Assembly (NCBI RefSeq): GCF_019264445.1
Contig: NZ_JAHVAB010000044.1
Coordinates: 44,180-108,179, forward strand
Direction: 5' to 3'
DNA length: 64,000 bases
Source: Hydrogenophaga sp.
GTDB lineage: Bacteria; Pseudomonadota; Gammaproteobacteria; Burkholderiales; Burkholderiaceae_C
Program-made: the position numbers and the translations under genes
The notes under the pieces: generated by a model
Told to the model about the DNA's origin: nothing
Seen by the model: the letters and a program-made list of their open reading frames with translations, nothing else
Databases searched by the model: none
Shown here: positions 18,463 through 27,689 of the stretch, one piece after another
Layout: each line of letters begins with the position of its first letter
Position numbering within the stretch: the first letter of the stretch is position 1

Positions 18463-19275
18463 TCACACCGCCACCGGGGCCTTGATGGCCGGGTGGTGCT
18501 GGTAGTCCAGGATCTCGAAGTCGTCGAGCTCGTAGTCGAAGATCGACGCCGGGCGGCGCTTGATGTTCAGCGTGGGGTAGGGGTGCGGCGCGCGGGCGAG
18601 CTGCGTCTGCACCTGCTCGTGGTGGTTGCTGTAGATGTGGCAGTCGCCACCGGTCCAGATGAACTCGCCCACCTGCAGGTCGCACTGCTGCGCGAGCATG
18701 TGCGTGAGCAGCGCGTAGCTGGCGATGTTGAACGGCACGCCGAGAAAGATGTCGGCACTGCGCTGGTAGAGCTGGCAGCTGAGCTTGCCGTCGGCCACGT
18801 AGAACTGGAAAAACGCGTGGCAGGGCATGAGCGCCATCTTGTTCAGGTCCGCCACGTTCCAGGCGCTCACGATGATGCGGCGCGAATCCGGGTTGCTCTT
18901 GAGCTGCTTGACCACTTCGCTGATCTGGTCGATGTGCTGGCCATCGGGGGTAGGCCAGTTGCGCCACTGCACGCCATAGACCGGCCCGAGGTCGCCGTCT
19001 TCGCGGGCCCATTCGTCCCAGATGGTGCAGCCGCGTTCCTGCAGCCACTTGACGTTGCTGTCACCGCGCAGGAACCACAGCAGCTCCACGATGATGGCCT
19101 TGGTGAACACCTTCTTGGTGGTCACCAGCGGGAAACCCTCGTTGAGGTCAAAGCGCATCTGATGGCCAAACACGCTCGTGGTGCCGGTGCCGGTGCGGTC
19201 GGTTTTCTGCACGCCCGTGGTGAACACGTGGCGCATGAAGTCTTCGTACTGGGAGCGGATGGGGCGGTCGGTCAT
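18463..19275 (-). CDS. thyA: Thymidylate synthase
   Basis: 270 aa enzyme methylating dUMP with methylene-tetrahydrofolate. [17 protein letters not shown] near the N-terminus; nucleophile Cys152 in [34 protein letters not shown] and [16 protein letters not shown] are the dUMP-binding motifs. First codon overlaps the lytic transglycosylase stop (ATGA). Folate product is recycled by folA two genes downstream. Confidence 0.97.
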   Translation of the reverse strand: MTDRPIRSQYEDFMRHVFTTGVQKTDRTGTGTTSVFGHQMRFDLNEGFPLVTTKKVFTKAIIVELLWFLRGDSNVKWLQERGCTIWDEWAREDGDLGPVYGVQWRNWPTPDGQHIDQISEVVKQLKSNPDSRRIIVSAWNVADLNKMALMPCHAFFQFYVADGKLSCQLYQRSADIFLGVPFNIASYALLTHMLAQQCDLQVGEFIWTGGDCHIYSNHHEQVQTQLARAPHPYPTLNIKRRPASIFDYELDDFEILDYQHHPAIKAPVAV

Positions 19276-20201
19276 GGACGGGCGGCAGACAGGATGCCGG
19301 GCAGGGCGGGGGATGGCGCGGTGATGCGCGCATCGAACGGGTGTTGCTGCAGGGCGAAGACCTGCTGGATGCGCTTGATGTAGCCCTGGGTTTCCGGGAA
19401 GGGTGGCACGCCGCGGTAGCGGTCAACCGTGCCTTCACCGGCGTTGTAGGCGGCGAGCACCAGCGGGACGTTGCCCCTGAAGTAGGCCAGCAGCCACTGC
19501 AGGTAGGCCAGGCCGCCGCGGATGTTCTGCTCAGGGTCGAACGGCTTGCGCACCGCGAAGCGCGCGGCGGTTTCGGGGATGAGTTGCATCAGGCCTTGGG
19601 CGTTCTTGTCCGACAGGGCGTTGGCGTTGAAGTTGGATTCGGCTCGGATCACGGCAAACGCCAGCCCGGGCTCGATGCCGAACTGCGGCGCGAGCTTGTA
19701 GACGATCTTCATGATGCGCTGTTGTTCGGGCGTGCTCACCAGCTCGCGGTAGCGCAGCGCGGCCAGTTGCGATTCGGCCGCCTTTTTCTCCTGCTCAGCG
19801 ACGTGCTCTCCACGTTGCAGTTCGGCGCGCTCGGCTTGCAGCACGCAGTCGGGCTTGTCGGCGGGCACGCCCAGTCGCTTGAACATCACTTCGGCATGTG
19901 CGTCGCCCATGAGCGCGGCGCGGGCGAACCAGTGCGCCGCGTAGCCTTCGTGGCGCAGGGTGCCACGGCCGTTGGCGTACAGCCAGCCCAGCTTGTAGGC
20001 GGAGAACACATCGCCGGCCAAGGCCGCGCGGCAGTACAGCGCAATCGCCGCATCGGTGTCGCGTGTCACGCCTTCGCCCACTTCAAGGGTCCGCGCCTGT
20101 TCACGCCAGGCCAGGCGCTCGGCAGCGTCTGCCGCGTGCGCACCCGCGCTGGCACAGAGTGCGCAGGCGAGCAGCAGGCGAAGCAGAAAACGGGCTTTCA
20201 T
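19272..20201 (-). CDS. Periplasmic lytic transglycosylase with Sel1-like N-part
   Basis: 309 aa. Signal peptide [23 protein letters not shown]. Residues about 45-110 look like one or two Sel1-type repeats ([35 protein letters not shown]). The SLT domain follows, with catalytic Glu in [29 protein letters not shown], and [14 protein letters not shown]. Cleaves peptidoglycan glycan strands. Overlaps both neighbours by four bases. Not assignable to a named MltX family. Confidence 0.88.
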   Translation of the reverse strand: MKARFLLRLLLACALCASAGAHAADAAERLAWREQARTLEVGEGVTRDTDAAIALYCRAALAGDVFSAYKLGWLYANGRGTLRHEGYAAHWFARAALMGDAHAEVMFKRLGVPADKPDCVLQAERAELQRGEHVAEQEKKAAESQLAALRYRELVSTPEQQRIMKIVYKLAPQFGIEPGLAFAVIRAESNFNANALSDKNAQGLMQLIPETAARFAVRKPFDPEQNIRGGLAYLQWLLAYFRGNVPLVLAAYNAGEGTVDRYRGVPPFPETQGYIKRIQQVFALQQHPFDARITAPSPALPGILSAARP

Positions 20202-21628
20202 GGACGAGCGAGAACGCGGCCGGGGTTCATGAGGTGTTGGGGGTCGAGCGCCTGTTTGATGGCGCGCATCAGGCCCAGTGCCACCGGGTCCTTGTAGTGG
20301 GGCAGGTGCGACGCCTTGAGGCTGCCCACACCGTGCTCGGCGCTGATCGAACCATCGTAGCGCGCCACTGTGTCGAAAACCAGCGCATTGACGTGTGCTT
20401 CCTGCTCATTCAGGAATTTTTTGGCATCTGCGCCGGCGGGTGCCTGCACGTTGTAGTGCAGGTTGCCGTCGCCCAGGTGCCCGAAGTTGACCAGCCGCAC
20501 GCCGGGTATCTCGCGCTGCAGCAGGGCATCGGTCTCGGCGCAGAAGGCGGGAATGCGCGACACCGGAATGCTGATGTCGTGCTTGATGTTCAAGCCCTCT
20601 TCGGCCTGTGCCAGCGGGATGCTCTCGCGGATGTGCCACAGCGCGCGCGCCTGGGCCAGGCTCTCGGCCACCACCGCGTCGCTCACCAGACCGCGTTCGA
20701 AGGCGGTTTCCAGCAGGCGTTCGAACTGGCTGCGCGCGTGCTCTTCGGATTCGCTGTCGCTGTTTTCCAGCAGCACGCAGTAGGGGCTGTCTTGCCACAG
20801 CGGCACCCGCAGCGCGGGGAAGTGCCGGTCCACGAGGCCCAGTGCGAACTGACCCATGACTTCAAAACCCGTGAGGCCCGCGCCCAGGTGCTGGTGGGCC
20901 AGGCCGAGCAGCGACACGGCGGCGTCCAGCGTGGGCACGGCGGCCCAGGCCGTGAGCTGTGCGGCGGGCAACGGGTACAGCTTGAGCGTGGCCGCGGTGA
21001 TGACGCCCAGCGTGCCTTCGCTGCCGATGAACAGGTCGCGCAGGTCATAGCCGGTGTTGTCCTTGCGCAGCCCGGTGAGGCCCTGCCACACCTCGCCCTG
21101 CGCCGTCACCACCTCCAGGCCCAGGCACAGCTCGCGGGCATTGCCGTAGCGCACCACCTGCGTGCCCCCGGCGTTGGTGGCGAGGTTGCCGCCGATGGTG
21201 CAGCTGCCTTCGGCGGCTAGGCTCAGGGGCAGCAGAAAGCCCGCCTTCTCGGCGGCATCTTGCAAGGTTTGCAGCACGCAGCCGGCTTCCACCGTCATGG
21301 TGAGGTTGGCCGGGTCGATGGCGCGCACCGCGTTCAGGCGGGTGAGGCTGAGCAGCACCTGTGTGCCGGACTCGTCGGGCACCGAGCCCACCACCAGGCC
21401 CGTGTTGCCGCCCTGCGGCACGATGGATGTACCGGCCGCAGCGCATGCGCGCACCACGGAGGCCACTTCGGCGGTGCTGCCGGGGCGCACCACGGCCAGT
21501 GCCCGGCCGTGTGCGCGTTTGCGCCAGTCCTGCTCCCAGGCGGCGAGGTCGGCCGCGGGGTCTTCATGGGTGAGCACCTGCGCGGGGCCGACCGCCTCGC
21601 GCAGCGCCTGCAGCAGCGCCGCACTCAT
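20198..21628 (-). CDS. FAD-linked oxidase (GlcD / D-2-hydroxyacid dehydrogenase type)
   Basis: 476 aa flavoprotein. FAD-binding domain 4 at about 35-215: VPQGGNTGLVVGSVPD, GCTIGGNLATNAGG-like segment and YDLRDLFIGSEGTLGVIT. C-terminal oxidase domain has HLGDGNLHYN, the metal-binding motif of D-2-hydroxyglutarate/D-lactate dehydrogenases, and EHGVGSLK near the end. No glcEF partners, so it is more like the single-subunit D-2-hydroxyglutarate dehydrogenase class. Overlaps DUF2069 and the SLT gene. Confidence 0.88.
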   Translation of the reverse strand: MSAALLQALREAVGPAQVLTHEDPAADLAAWEQDWRKRAHGRALAVVRPGSTAEVASVVRACAAAGTSIVPQGGNTGLVVGSVPDESGTQVLLSLTRLNAVRAIDPANLTMTVEAGCVLQTLQDAAEKAGFLLPLSLAAEGSCTIGGNLATNAGGTQVVRYGNARELCLGLEVVTAQGEVWQGLTGLRKDNTGYDLRDLFIGSEGTLGVITAATLKLYPLPAAQLTAWAAVPTLDAAVSLLGLAHQHLGAGLTGFEVMGQFALGLVDRHFPALRVPLWQDSPYCVLLENSDSESEEHARSQFERLLETAFERGLVSDAVVAESLAQARALWHIRESIPLAQAEEGLNIKHDISIPVSRIPAFCAETDALLQREIPGVRLVNFGHLGDGNLHYNVQAPAGADAKKFLNEQEAHVNALVFDTVARYDGSISAEHGVGSLKASHLPHYKDPVALGLMRAIKQALDPQHLMNPGRVLARP

Positions 21629-22110
21629 GGCTGTGCGACCCGCGAGGCGGCCGCTTCCGTGGCGCTGGCCACGTCGGCCGCCACGGCTTCCTTACCGGCG
21701 GCGCGCAGGCGCATGCGCACGTGCAAGGCGCAGGCCGCAAACAAGGCGATGCACAGCAGCACTTCGATGATGGCCAGCCACATGGACAGGCCCGATTCGC
21801 TCGTGGCGCGTACCACGCCCTCGGTGAAATACAGCCACACCAGCAGGCTGACCCAGCGGTAGGTGTACATGCGGTTTTTCAGCAGGCCGGCCAGCGGCAC
21901 GGTCAGCGGCAGCACCTTGATGACCCACCACGAGCCGCCTTCGCGCAGCGGCGCGAGCCACAGCTCCCAGGCCAGGCCCAGCACGATCAGGCCCAACAGG
22001 CTGCCAACGGCCAGCCATCGGGTGCCGCGCACGGCCAGCGCGGTTTCGGTGCCGTGGGGCGAATCAGAGGGGGGCAGGGGGGTGTGGGAAGCGGGCATGG
22101 CGGCGGTCAA
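21625..22110 (-). CDS. DUF2069 inner-membrane protein
   Basis: 161 aa, four hydrophobic segments: WLAVGSLLGLIVLGLAWELW, VLPLTVPLAGLL, WVSLLVWLYFTEGVVRA and LAIIEVLLCIALFAACALH. The KNRMYTYRWVSLLVWLYFTEG region is the DUF2069 signature. First gene of the seven-gene leftward run; start at 22110 or 22098. Unknown function. Confidence 0.83.
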   Translation of the reverse strand: MTAAMPASHTPLPPSDSPHGTETALAVRGTRWLAVGSLLGLIVLGLAWELWLAPLREGGSWWVIKVLPLTVPLAGLLKNRMYTYRWVSLLVWLYFTEGVVRATSESGLSMWLAIIEVLLCIALFAACALHVRMRLRAAGKEAVAADVASATEAAASRVAQP

Positions 22111-22133
22111 AGGGCAGGTGGCATGATACCGGG

Positions 22134-23423
22134 ATGACCCTGAACGAGCGCCTGCGGGCCCTTGAAACCCTGGCGCGCGCCCTGTGGCGCGACGCCCTGA
22201 AATTCCCCTGGCGCAACACGGCGCTGACGCTGCGCGAGCGCTTTCGCGAAGACCGGCTCGGCATCACCGCCAGCGCGCTGACCTTCACCACCACGATTTC
22301 GCTGGTGCCGCTGTTCACCGTGGCGCTGGCGATCTTCAGCGCTTTCCCGATGTTCGAGCGCCTGCAGGCCACGCTGCAGCGCTGGCTGGTGCAAAGCCTG
22401 GTGCCCCCCGACATTGCCAAGCAGGTGTTCAGCTACCTCAACCAGTTCGCGAGCAAGGCTGGGCAGATGGGCTGGGCCGGTGCGCTGGTGCTGCTGGTGA
22501 CCGCGCTGGCCCTGATCCTGACGATCGACCGCAAGCTCAACGACATCTGGCGCGTGCGCCAGTCGCGTCCCTTTACCCAGCGCGTGCTGGTGTACTGGGC
22601 GGTGCTCACGCTGGGCCCGCTGCTGCTCGCGGGCAGCCTCACGGCCACTTCGTATGCCGTGACGGTGTCGCGCGGCGTGGTGTCCGGTCTGCCCGGCGGC
22701 GTGCGCTTTCTGCTGGAGGCGGTGCAGTTTGCGCTGCTCACCGGCGGCATTGCCGCGCTGTACCGCTATGTGCCCAACACGCGGGTGCGCTGGAGCCATG
22801 CGTGGCTGGGCGCGCTGTTTGTGGGGGCGGGTCTGGAGCTGGCCAAGAAGGTGCTGGCCTGGTACCTGGCGCAGGTGCCCACCTACTCGGTGGTGTACGG
22901 CACCTTTGCCACCGTGCCGATCCTGCTGGTCTGGTTCTACGTGGCATGGGTGATCGTGTTGCTGGGCGCGGTGGTCGCGGCCTACCTGCCCAGCCTGCTC
23001 TCAGGCATTGCGCGGCGGGGCGACACACCGGGCTGGAGCTTCCAGCTCGCTCTGGAGGTGCTGGCGCAATTGCGGGCGGTGCGCGACGCCACGCCCCGGG
23101 GCCTGAGCCTGGAGGCGCTGGCGCAGGCTTTGCGGGTCGACGCGCTGCAGCTGGAAGAGCCGGTGGCCGCCATGGTCAAGCTGGACTGGCTCGGCCGCCT
23201 GGACGAAGACGGTGAGCGCTACGTCTTGCTCGTCGACCCCACCGTGACCCCGCTGGCGCCCCTCATGGAGCGCTTGCTGCTGGCACACCAGCCCAACACC
23301 GCGCGCTTCTGGTTCGAGAGCCACTGGGCCCGCCTGACGGTGGCCCAGGCGCTCGACACCTCGCCTTCGTGGCCAGCCAACGCGCAGGGCGCGGAGGTCG
23401 GTCCGTCGGTGGCGTCGGGCTGA
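22134..23423 (+). CDS. YihY/BrkB-family inner-membrane protein
   Basis: 429 aa. FREDRLGITASALTFTTTISLVPLFTV is the YihY signature; further membrane segments include GALVLLVTALALILTIDRKL and VPILLVWFYVAWVIVLLGAVV (about six in all). A cytosolic C-terminal part (about 300-410) looks winged-helix-like. Homologues were once called RNase BN in error. Divergent from the DUF2069 run with 23 bp between starts, so promoters overlap. Confidence 0.85.
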   Translation: MTLNERLRALETLARALWRDALKFPWRNTALTLRERFREDRLGITASALTFTTTISLVPLFTVALAIFSAFPMFERLQATLQRWLVQSLVPPDIAKQVFSYLNQFASKAGQMGWAGALVLLVTALALILTIDRKLNDIWRVRQSRPFTQRVLVYWAVLTLGPLLLAGSLTATSYAVTVSRGVVSGLPGGVRFLLEAVQFALLTGGIAALYRYVPNTRVRWSHAWLGALFVGAGLELAKKVLAWYLAQVPTYSVVYGTFATVPILLVWFYVAWVIVLLGAVVAAYLPSLLSGIARRGDTPGWSFQLALEVLAQLRAVRDATPRGLSLEALAQALRVDALQLEEPVAAMVKLDWLGRLDEDGERYVLLVDPTVTPLAPLMERLLLAHQPNTARFWFESHWARLTVAQALDTSPSWPANAQGAEVGPSVASG

Positions 23424-23432
23424 GCGCTTCGT

Positions 23433-24716
23433 TCAGCCCACGCTGAAGGGCGCGCTCAGGAAGCCGCGAAACCGGGCCCTGCCGCCACGCACGGGCGCCT
23501 GCGTGAGGCGGTAGCCGGGAAACCGCTGCAAGAAACGCCCGATGGCGATGCGGCCTTCCAGCCGCGCCAGGCTCAGGCCGGCGCACTGGTGAATGCCGAA
23601 ACCGAATGCCAGGTGCTTGTTGCCTTCTCGCGCAAGGTCGAGCACCTCGGGGTTTTCAAACTGGGCGGGGTCGCGGTTGGCCGCGCCGATGCACAGCGTC
23701 ACCAGCGTGCCCGCCGGCAAAGCCATGCCGCCCACCTGCGTGTCTTGCACGGCGCGGCGGTTGCCCAGCTGGTTGGACGACTCGAAGCGCAGAAACTCGT
23801 CGACCGCGCGGCTCATCGCGGTTTCGTGGGCGGCTTCGTCGCCCTCGGTGTCTTTCAGCGCTTGCAGCAGTGCGAGGCGCGCAGCGGGAAACTCCTGCAG
23901 CGAGATCAGCCCGTTGCCAATCAGGTTGGTGGTGGTTTCGTGCCCGGCGTTGAGCAGGAAGATGCAGTTCTGCAGCAGCTCCACTTCGTTGAGCTGCTCG
24001 CCGTTGGTTTCCCCCTGGATCAGGCGCGTGAGCACGTCGCGCTCGGGGTCGCCGGGTCTCTGCCGGCGAGCGGCTACCAGGGTACGCAGGTAAGCGAGCA
24101 TGTCGGTCACGGCCGCGTTGCCCAGGGCCTGCTGCTCCGCGGTGAGCGTGGGCTCGAGCGCGCCCAGGATGGCGAGTGACCAGGCCCGCAGCGGGCCGCG
24201 TTCGGCGTGCGGCACGTCGAGCAGGTTGCCGATGATCTCCACCGGGATGGCCGAGGCAAAGTCCTCGATCAGGTCACCGCCGCCGCGCGCCTGCATGTCG
24301 TCCAGCAGCTGGTCCACCAGCTGGACCAGGCCGGGCTCCATCTCCGTGATGGCGCGGCGTGTGAGCGCGCCCATGATGAGCCGGCGCACGCGGGTGTGCA
24401 GTGGCGGGTCGTTGAACACCAGGCTGGTGGTGTGGTGCTCGAACAGCGCGGAGCCTGCACCGTACTTGGGGGCGAACTCCACGTGCTTGTCGGAGCTGAA
24501 GGCTTGTGCGTCGCGGTACACGGCCATTAGGTCGGCCGAGCGTGTGAGGAACACCGAACCGTCGGGCATGCGGCGCACCGGCTCGCGCTCGCGCAGCGCG
24601 GCGTACACCGGGTAGGGGTTGGCGAGGAAGTCGGCGGGCAGGGCGCGCAGGTCGAAGCTGGTGGCGATCTCGTGCGCGCGCGCCTCGCTCATGGGCGGTG
24701 TGATGATGAAGCTCAT
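23433..24716 (-). CDS. Cytochrome P450
   Basis: 427 aa soluble bacterial P450. Heme motif LAFGFGIHQCAGLSLARLE with the thiolate Cys; I-helix LNAGHETTTNLIGNG with the acid-Thr pair; ExxR-equivalent EFLRFESSNQLGNRR. No ferredoxin or reductase gene is adjacent, so electrons must come from elsewhere. Start overlaps the upstream hydrolase stop (ATGA), so the two form an operon. Substrate not predictable. Confidence 0.93.
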   Translation of the reverse strand: MSFIITPPMSEARAHEIATSFDLRALPADFLANPYPVYAALREREPVRRMPDGSVFLTRSADLMAVYRDAQAFSSDKHVEFAPKYGAGSALFEHHTTSLVFNDPPLHTRVRRLIMGALTRRAITEMEPGLVQLVDQLLDDMQARGGGDLIEDFASAIPVEIIGNLLDVPHAERGPLRAWSLAILGALEPTLTAEQQALGNAAVTDMLAYLRTLVAARRQRPGDPERDVLTRLIQGETNGEQLNEVELLQNCIFLLNAGHETTTNLIGNGLISLQEFPAARLALLQALKDTEGDEAAHETAMSRAVDEFLRFESSNQLGNRRAVQDTQVGGMALPAGTLVTLCIGAANRDPAQFENPEVLDLAREGNKHLAFGFGIHQCAGLSLARLEGRIAIGRFLQRFPGYRLTQAPVRGGRARFRGFLSAPFSVG

Positions 24717-25534
24717 CGGCGGTTCAGGAAATCGCGGATGGCAAACAGCGTGGCATCGGGCGTTTCCGTCATCTGGTGGTGACCCACGGGCAGCGTGACG
24801 GTGCTGGCGGCTTTGTCAGCCGAGCGGGCCGCCTGAATGAGGGTTTGAGCGGCCTTCGGGTGGGTCATCTGGTCTTGTCCGCCGAGCAGGAAGAGCACCG
24901 GGCAGGTGACGCGGGCCATGGCCGCTTCGCCGCCGGCGTAGCGGTCGCAGGCAACGAAGCCGCGGTGGAACACGTTGACCCGCGTGTTGCTGCGCAGCAC
25001 GCGGCGGCCCAGGGCCATGCCCGCGCCGTACACCCAGGTGCCGGGGCCCAGCGCCGACGGGGGCGCCGCCAGCGTGCTGCGGCTGAAAACGTTGACCATC
25101 TTGAGCGCCTTCTCGGGCTCGTTGAGTGAGGTCTCGATGAGGGCCGGTGACACCTTCATGGGGTAGGCGGTGCCGACCAGCACCAGATGGCTCACCCGGC
25201 CGGCGAGCTGGGCCGCTGCTTCCAGTGCAATGAGCGAGCCCCAGCTGTGGCCGACCAGTGCCGCCTGCGTCACACCCGCTGCATCAAGCAAGGCGGCGAT
25301 GAAACCAGCGGCTTCTTCCACCGTGGAGGGCGCTTCGCCCTCGCTCTTGCAGTGGCCGGGCAGGTCGACCGCGAGCACGTTCCAGCCGTGGTGGGCCAGG
25401 TAGCGGCTTTGCAGGATCCAGACGCTGTGGTCGTTGAGCACGCCGTGGATGAACACCACGGTGGGCTTGGCGGCATCGAAAGGCTTGCCGCCGGTGTAGC
25501 AGTAGGTGGGGGCGCCGTTGACGAGGATTTCCAT
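24713..25534 (-). CDS. Alpha/beta-fold hydrolase paired with P450
   Basis: 273 aa. Oxyanion VVFIHGVLNDHSVW, nucleophile elbow VGHSWGSLIALEA, Asp in LGGQDQMTHP and His in PVGHHQMTETP. AAGGAGCAAGAAA precedes the ATG. Overlaps the P450 gene, suggesting a joint catabolic step (oxidation plus ester or C-C hydrolysis), but this is inference. A dispersed inverted repeat lies right upstream. Confidence 0.87.
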   Translation of the reverse strand: MEILVNGAPTYCYTGGKPFDAAKPTVVFIHGVLNDHSVWILQSRYLAHHGWNVLAVDLPGHCKSEGEAPSTVEEAAGFIAALLDAAGVTQAALVGHSWGSLIALEAAAQLAGRVSHLVLVGTAYPMKVSPALIETSLNEPEKALKMVNVFSRSTLAAPPSALGPGTWVYGAGMALGRRVLRSNTRVNVFHRGFVACDRYAGGEAAMARVTCPVLFLLGGQDQMTHPKAAQTLIQAARSADKAASTVTLPVGHHQMTETPDATLFAIRDFLNRR

Positions 25535-25553
25535 TTTCTTGCTCCTTGCATCG

Positions 25554-25624
25554 CCGTTCGCCCTGAGCTTGTCGAAGGGCCTGCCGCGGTGTTGGCAGGG
25601 GCTTCGACAGGCTCAGCCCGAACG
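25554..25624. repeat. Dispersed CCGTTCG inverted repeat, copy 1
   Basis: 71 bp with ends CCGTTCG and CGAACGG. Arms CTGAGCTTGTCGAAG and CTTCGACAGGCTCAG face each other around a variable loop. Further copies: 31701-31772, 42167-42241, 42705-42773, 63323-63382 and a degraded one at 42255-42298. Lies between metY and the hydrolase gene. Confidence 0.92.
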
Positions 25625-25631
25625 GCATTTT

Positions 25632-26939
25632 TCAGTGGGCTTTTTCGGCGGCCTTGAGTGCGCGCTTCAAGTCGTCGATCAGGTCGTCGGCGTCCTCCAG
25701 CCCGATGGACAGGCGGATGGTGCCCGGGCCGATGCCTCCCGCGGCCAGCGCTTCGTCGCTCATGCGGAAGTGCGTGGTGCTGGCCGGGTGGATCACCAGC
25801 GAACGGCAGTCGCCCACGTTGGCCAGGTGGCTGAAGATCTTGAGCGCTTCGATGAAGGCCTTGCCCTGCTCGCGGCTGCCCTGGATGTCGAAGCTGAACA
25901 CCGAGCCCGCGCCCCGGGCGCCAAAGCGCAGCAGCTTGTCTGCCAGCGCATGGCTGGGGTGGCTCTCCAGCAGCGGGTGGCCCACACGGCTCACCAGCGG
26001 GTGGCTCGCCAGGAACTGCACCACCTTTTCGGTGTTGGCCATGTGGCGGTCCATGCGCAGCGACAGGGTTTCAAGGCCCTGCAGGATCAGCCACGCGCTG
26101 TGCGGGCTCATGCAGGCGCCGAAGTCGCGCAGGCCTTCGCGGCGGGCGCGCAGCAGAAAGGCGCCGACCGTGCTCTCTTCGCTGAACACCATGTTGTGAA
26201 AGCCTGCGTAGGCTTCGGTGAGCTCGGGGAAGCGGCCTGACTTCTCCCAGTCGAAGCTGCCCGCGTCCACCACCACACCACCGATCACGGTGCCGTGCCC
26301 GCTCAGAAACTTGGTCGCCGAGTGGTAGACCAGATCGGCGCCCAGTTCGAAGGGCTTGATGAGGTAGGGCGTGGTCAGGGTGGAGTCCACCAGCAGCGGC
26401 ACTCCCGCCTCGTGCGCGATTTGCGACACGGTGGGAATGTCCAGCACATCCAGGCCGGGGTTGCCCACGGTTTCGCCGAAGAAAAGCTTGGTGTCGGGTC
26501 GCACGGCGGCGCGCCAGCCGTCGATGTCGCCCGGCTTCACAAAGGTGGTCTCGATGCCGAAGCGGCGCATCGTGTAGTGCAGCAGGTTCTGGCTGCCGCC
26601 ATACAAGGCGGTGCTGGCCACGATGTGTGAGCCCGCGCCCATCAGCGTGGCCACGCTCAGGTGCAGTGCGGCCTGGCCGCTGGCGGTGGCAATGGCGCCG
26701 ATGCCGCCTTCGAGCGCGGCCATGCGCTGCTCGAACACGGCATTCGTCGGGTTGCTGATGCGGCTGTAAACATGGCCGGCGCGTTCGAGGTTGAAAAGCG
26801 CGGCGGCGTGGTCGCTGGATTCGAAGACGAAAGAGGTGGTGAGGTGGATCGGCACCGCGCGTGCGCCGGTGGCTGGGTCGGGGGATGCGCCCGCGTGCAG
26901 GGCGAGCGTGTCGAAGCCTGGGTCTGAGTAGCCGGACAT
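25632..26939 (-). CDS. metY: O-acetylhomoserine sulfhydrylase (MetY-type)
   Basis: 435 aa Cys/Met-metabolism PLP enzyme forming homocysteine from O-acetylhomoserine and sulfide. PLP lysine in VYHSATKFLSGHGTVIGG; VYSRISNPTNAVFEQRMAALEGG and DSTLTTPYLIKPFELGADL are family motifs. The length (about 430) favours MetY over the shorter MetB/MetC (about 390). No SAM riboswitch is seen upstream. Downstream gap carries the dispersed repeat. Confidence 0.92.
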   Translation of the reverse strand: MSGYSDPGFDTLALHAGASPDPATGARAVPIHLTTSFVFESSDHAAALFNLERAGHVYSRISNPTNAVFEQRMAALEGGIGAIATASGQAALHLSVATLMGAGSHIVASTALYGGSQNLLHYTMRRFGIETTFVKPGDIDGWRAAVRPDTKLFFGETVGNPGLDVLDIPTVSQIAHEAGVPLLVDSTLTTPYLIKPFELGADLVYHSATKFLSGHGTVIGGVVVDAGSFDWEKSGRFPELTEAYAGFHNMVFSEESTVGAFLLRARREGLRDFGACMSPHSAWLILQGLETLSLRMDRHMANTEKVVQFLASHPLVSRVGHPLLESHPSHALADKLLRFGARGAGSVFSFDIQGSREQGKAFIEALKIFSHLANVGDCRSLVIHPASTTHFRMSDEALAAGGIGPGTIRLSIGLEDADDLIDDLKRALKAAEKAH

Positions 26940-27066
26940 GGTGTCTCCAATGGGTGTCTTTGGCCATCGCCGCCACGGCCAGCGGGATGGTCTTGCGCTT
27001 TATTGTGGGCTATATTGTCAGCACCCCAGCCCCCTGCGGGACACACCAGAAACGAGGAGATCGGCC

Positions 27067-27534
27067 ATGAAAGTCAGCGACATCATGCGCGTCAAAGGCG
27101 GCACGCTTTACACCATCCAGCCCCAGGAATCCCTGGAGCGCGCCATCGAGACCATGTCGCAGTTCGACATAGGTTCGCTGGCGGTGATGGAGCACGGTGA
27201 CCTGGTCGGCATGCTGACCTTCCGCGAAGTCATTCACACCCTGGCGCAGAACGGTGGCGCCCTCAACGGCAAGACCGTGCGCTCGGTGATGGACGACCAC
27301 CCCATGACCTGCACGCCCGAAACCGAACTGGAGCAGGTGCGCCCCATGATGCTGGAGCGGCACACCCGCTACATGCCGGTGATGGACAACAAGATGCTGA
27401 TGGGTGTGATCAGCTTCTACGACGTGGCCAAGGCCGTGGTCGACAGCCAGAACTTCGAGAACAAGATGCTCAAGGCCTACATCCGCGACTGGCCTGAAGA
27501 AGAGTCGACCAAGAACGAGCCCAACTTCCCCTGA
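27067..27534 (+). CDS. CBS-domain protein
   Basis: 155 aa with two CBS motifs and little else. First: VSDIMRVKGGTLYTIQPQES...GSLAVMEHGDLVGMLTFREV; second: VRSVMDDHPMTCTPETEL...RYMPVMDNKMLMGVISFYDV. Such pairs bind adenosyl ligands and act as energy sensors. GAGGAGA lies before the ATG; the longer open frame is not supported. A strong terminator follows. Divergent from metY; target unknown. Confidence 0.88.
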   Translation: MKVSDIMRVKGGTLYTIQPQESLERAIETMSQFDIGSLAVMEHGDLVGMLTFREVIHTLAQNGGALNGKTVRSVMDDHPMTCTPETELEQVRPMMLERHTRYMPVMDNKMLMGVISFYDVAKAVVDSQNFENKMLKAYIRDWPEEESTKNEPNFP

Positions 27535-27551
27535 GCCGCCCACCCCACCAG

Positions 27552-27579
27552 AAAACGCCCCGCCAGCCGGGGCGTTTTT
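27552..27579 (+). terminator. Rho-independent terminator of CBS gene
   Basis: AAACGCCCC (27553-27561) pairs with GGGGCGTTT (27569-27577) across a seven-base loop, with A and T runs on either side. It could also act from the other strand for phaZ. Confidence 0.92.
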
Positions 27580-27611
27580 CATGGCGCCGGAGCGAAGGGA
27601 GTTCGCCCAGG

Positions 27612-27689
27612 AATGCCGCGGAACTGGCTTTGCCAGGCCGCAGGCATTGCCCCCCCTTTCAGGGGGGTGGCGCGAAGCGACGCGGGGGG
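27612..27689. repeat. Small palindromic intergenic element
   Basis: AATGCCGCGGAACTGGC (27612-27628) is partly complementary to GCCAGGCCGCAGGCATT (27632-27648). A C7/G6 hairpin follows at 27649-27667, then GCGCGAAGCGACGCGGGGG. Looks like a repeat-type intergenic sequence; only one copy is in this window. Lies right after the phaZ stop. Confidence 0.5.

Noticed and set aside
26940..27066. SAM riboswitch before metY
   Set aside because: No SAM-I or SAM-II core motifs could be read in the short leader.
27612..27689. Insertion sequence remnant after phaZ
   Set aside because: Only a short palindrome with a C/G run; no transposase frame or target duplication.
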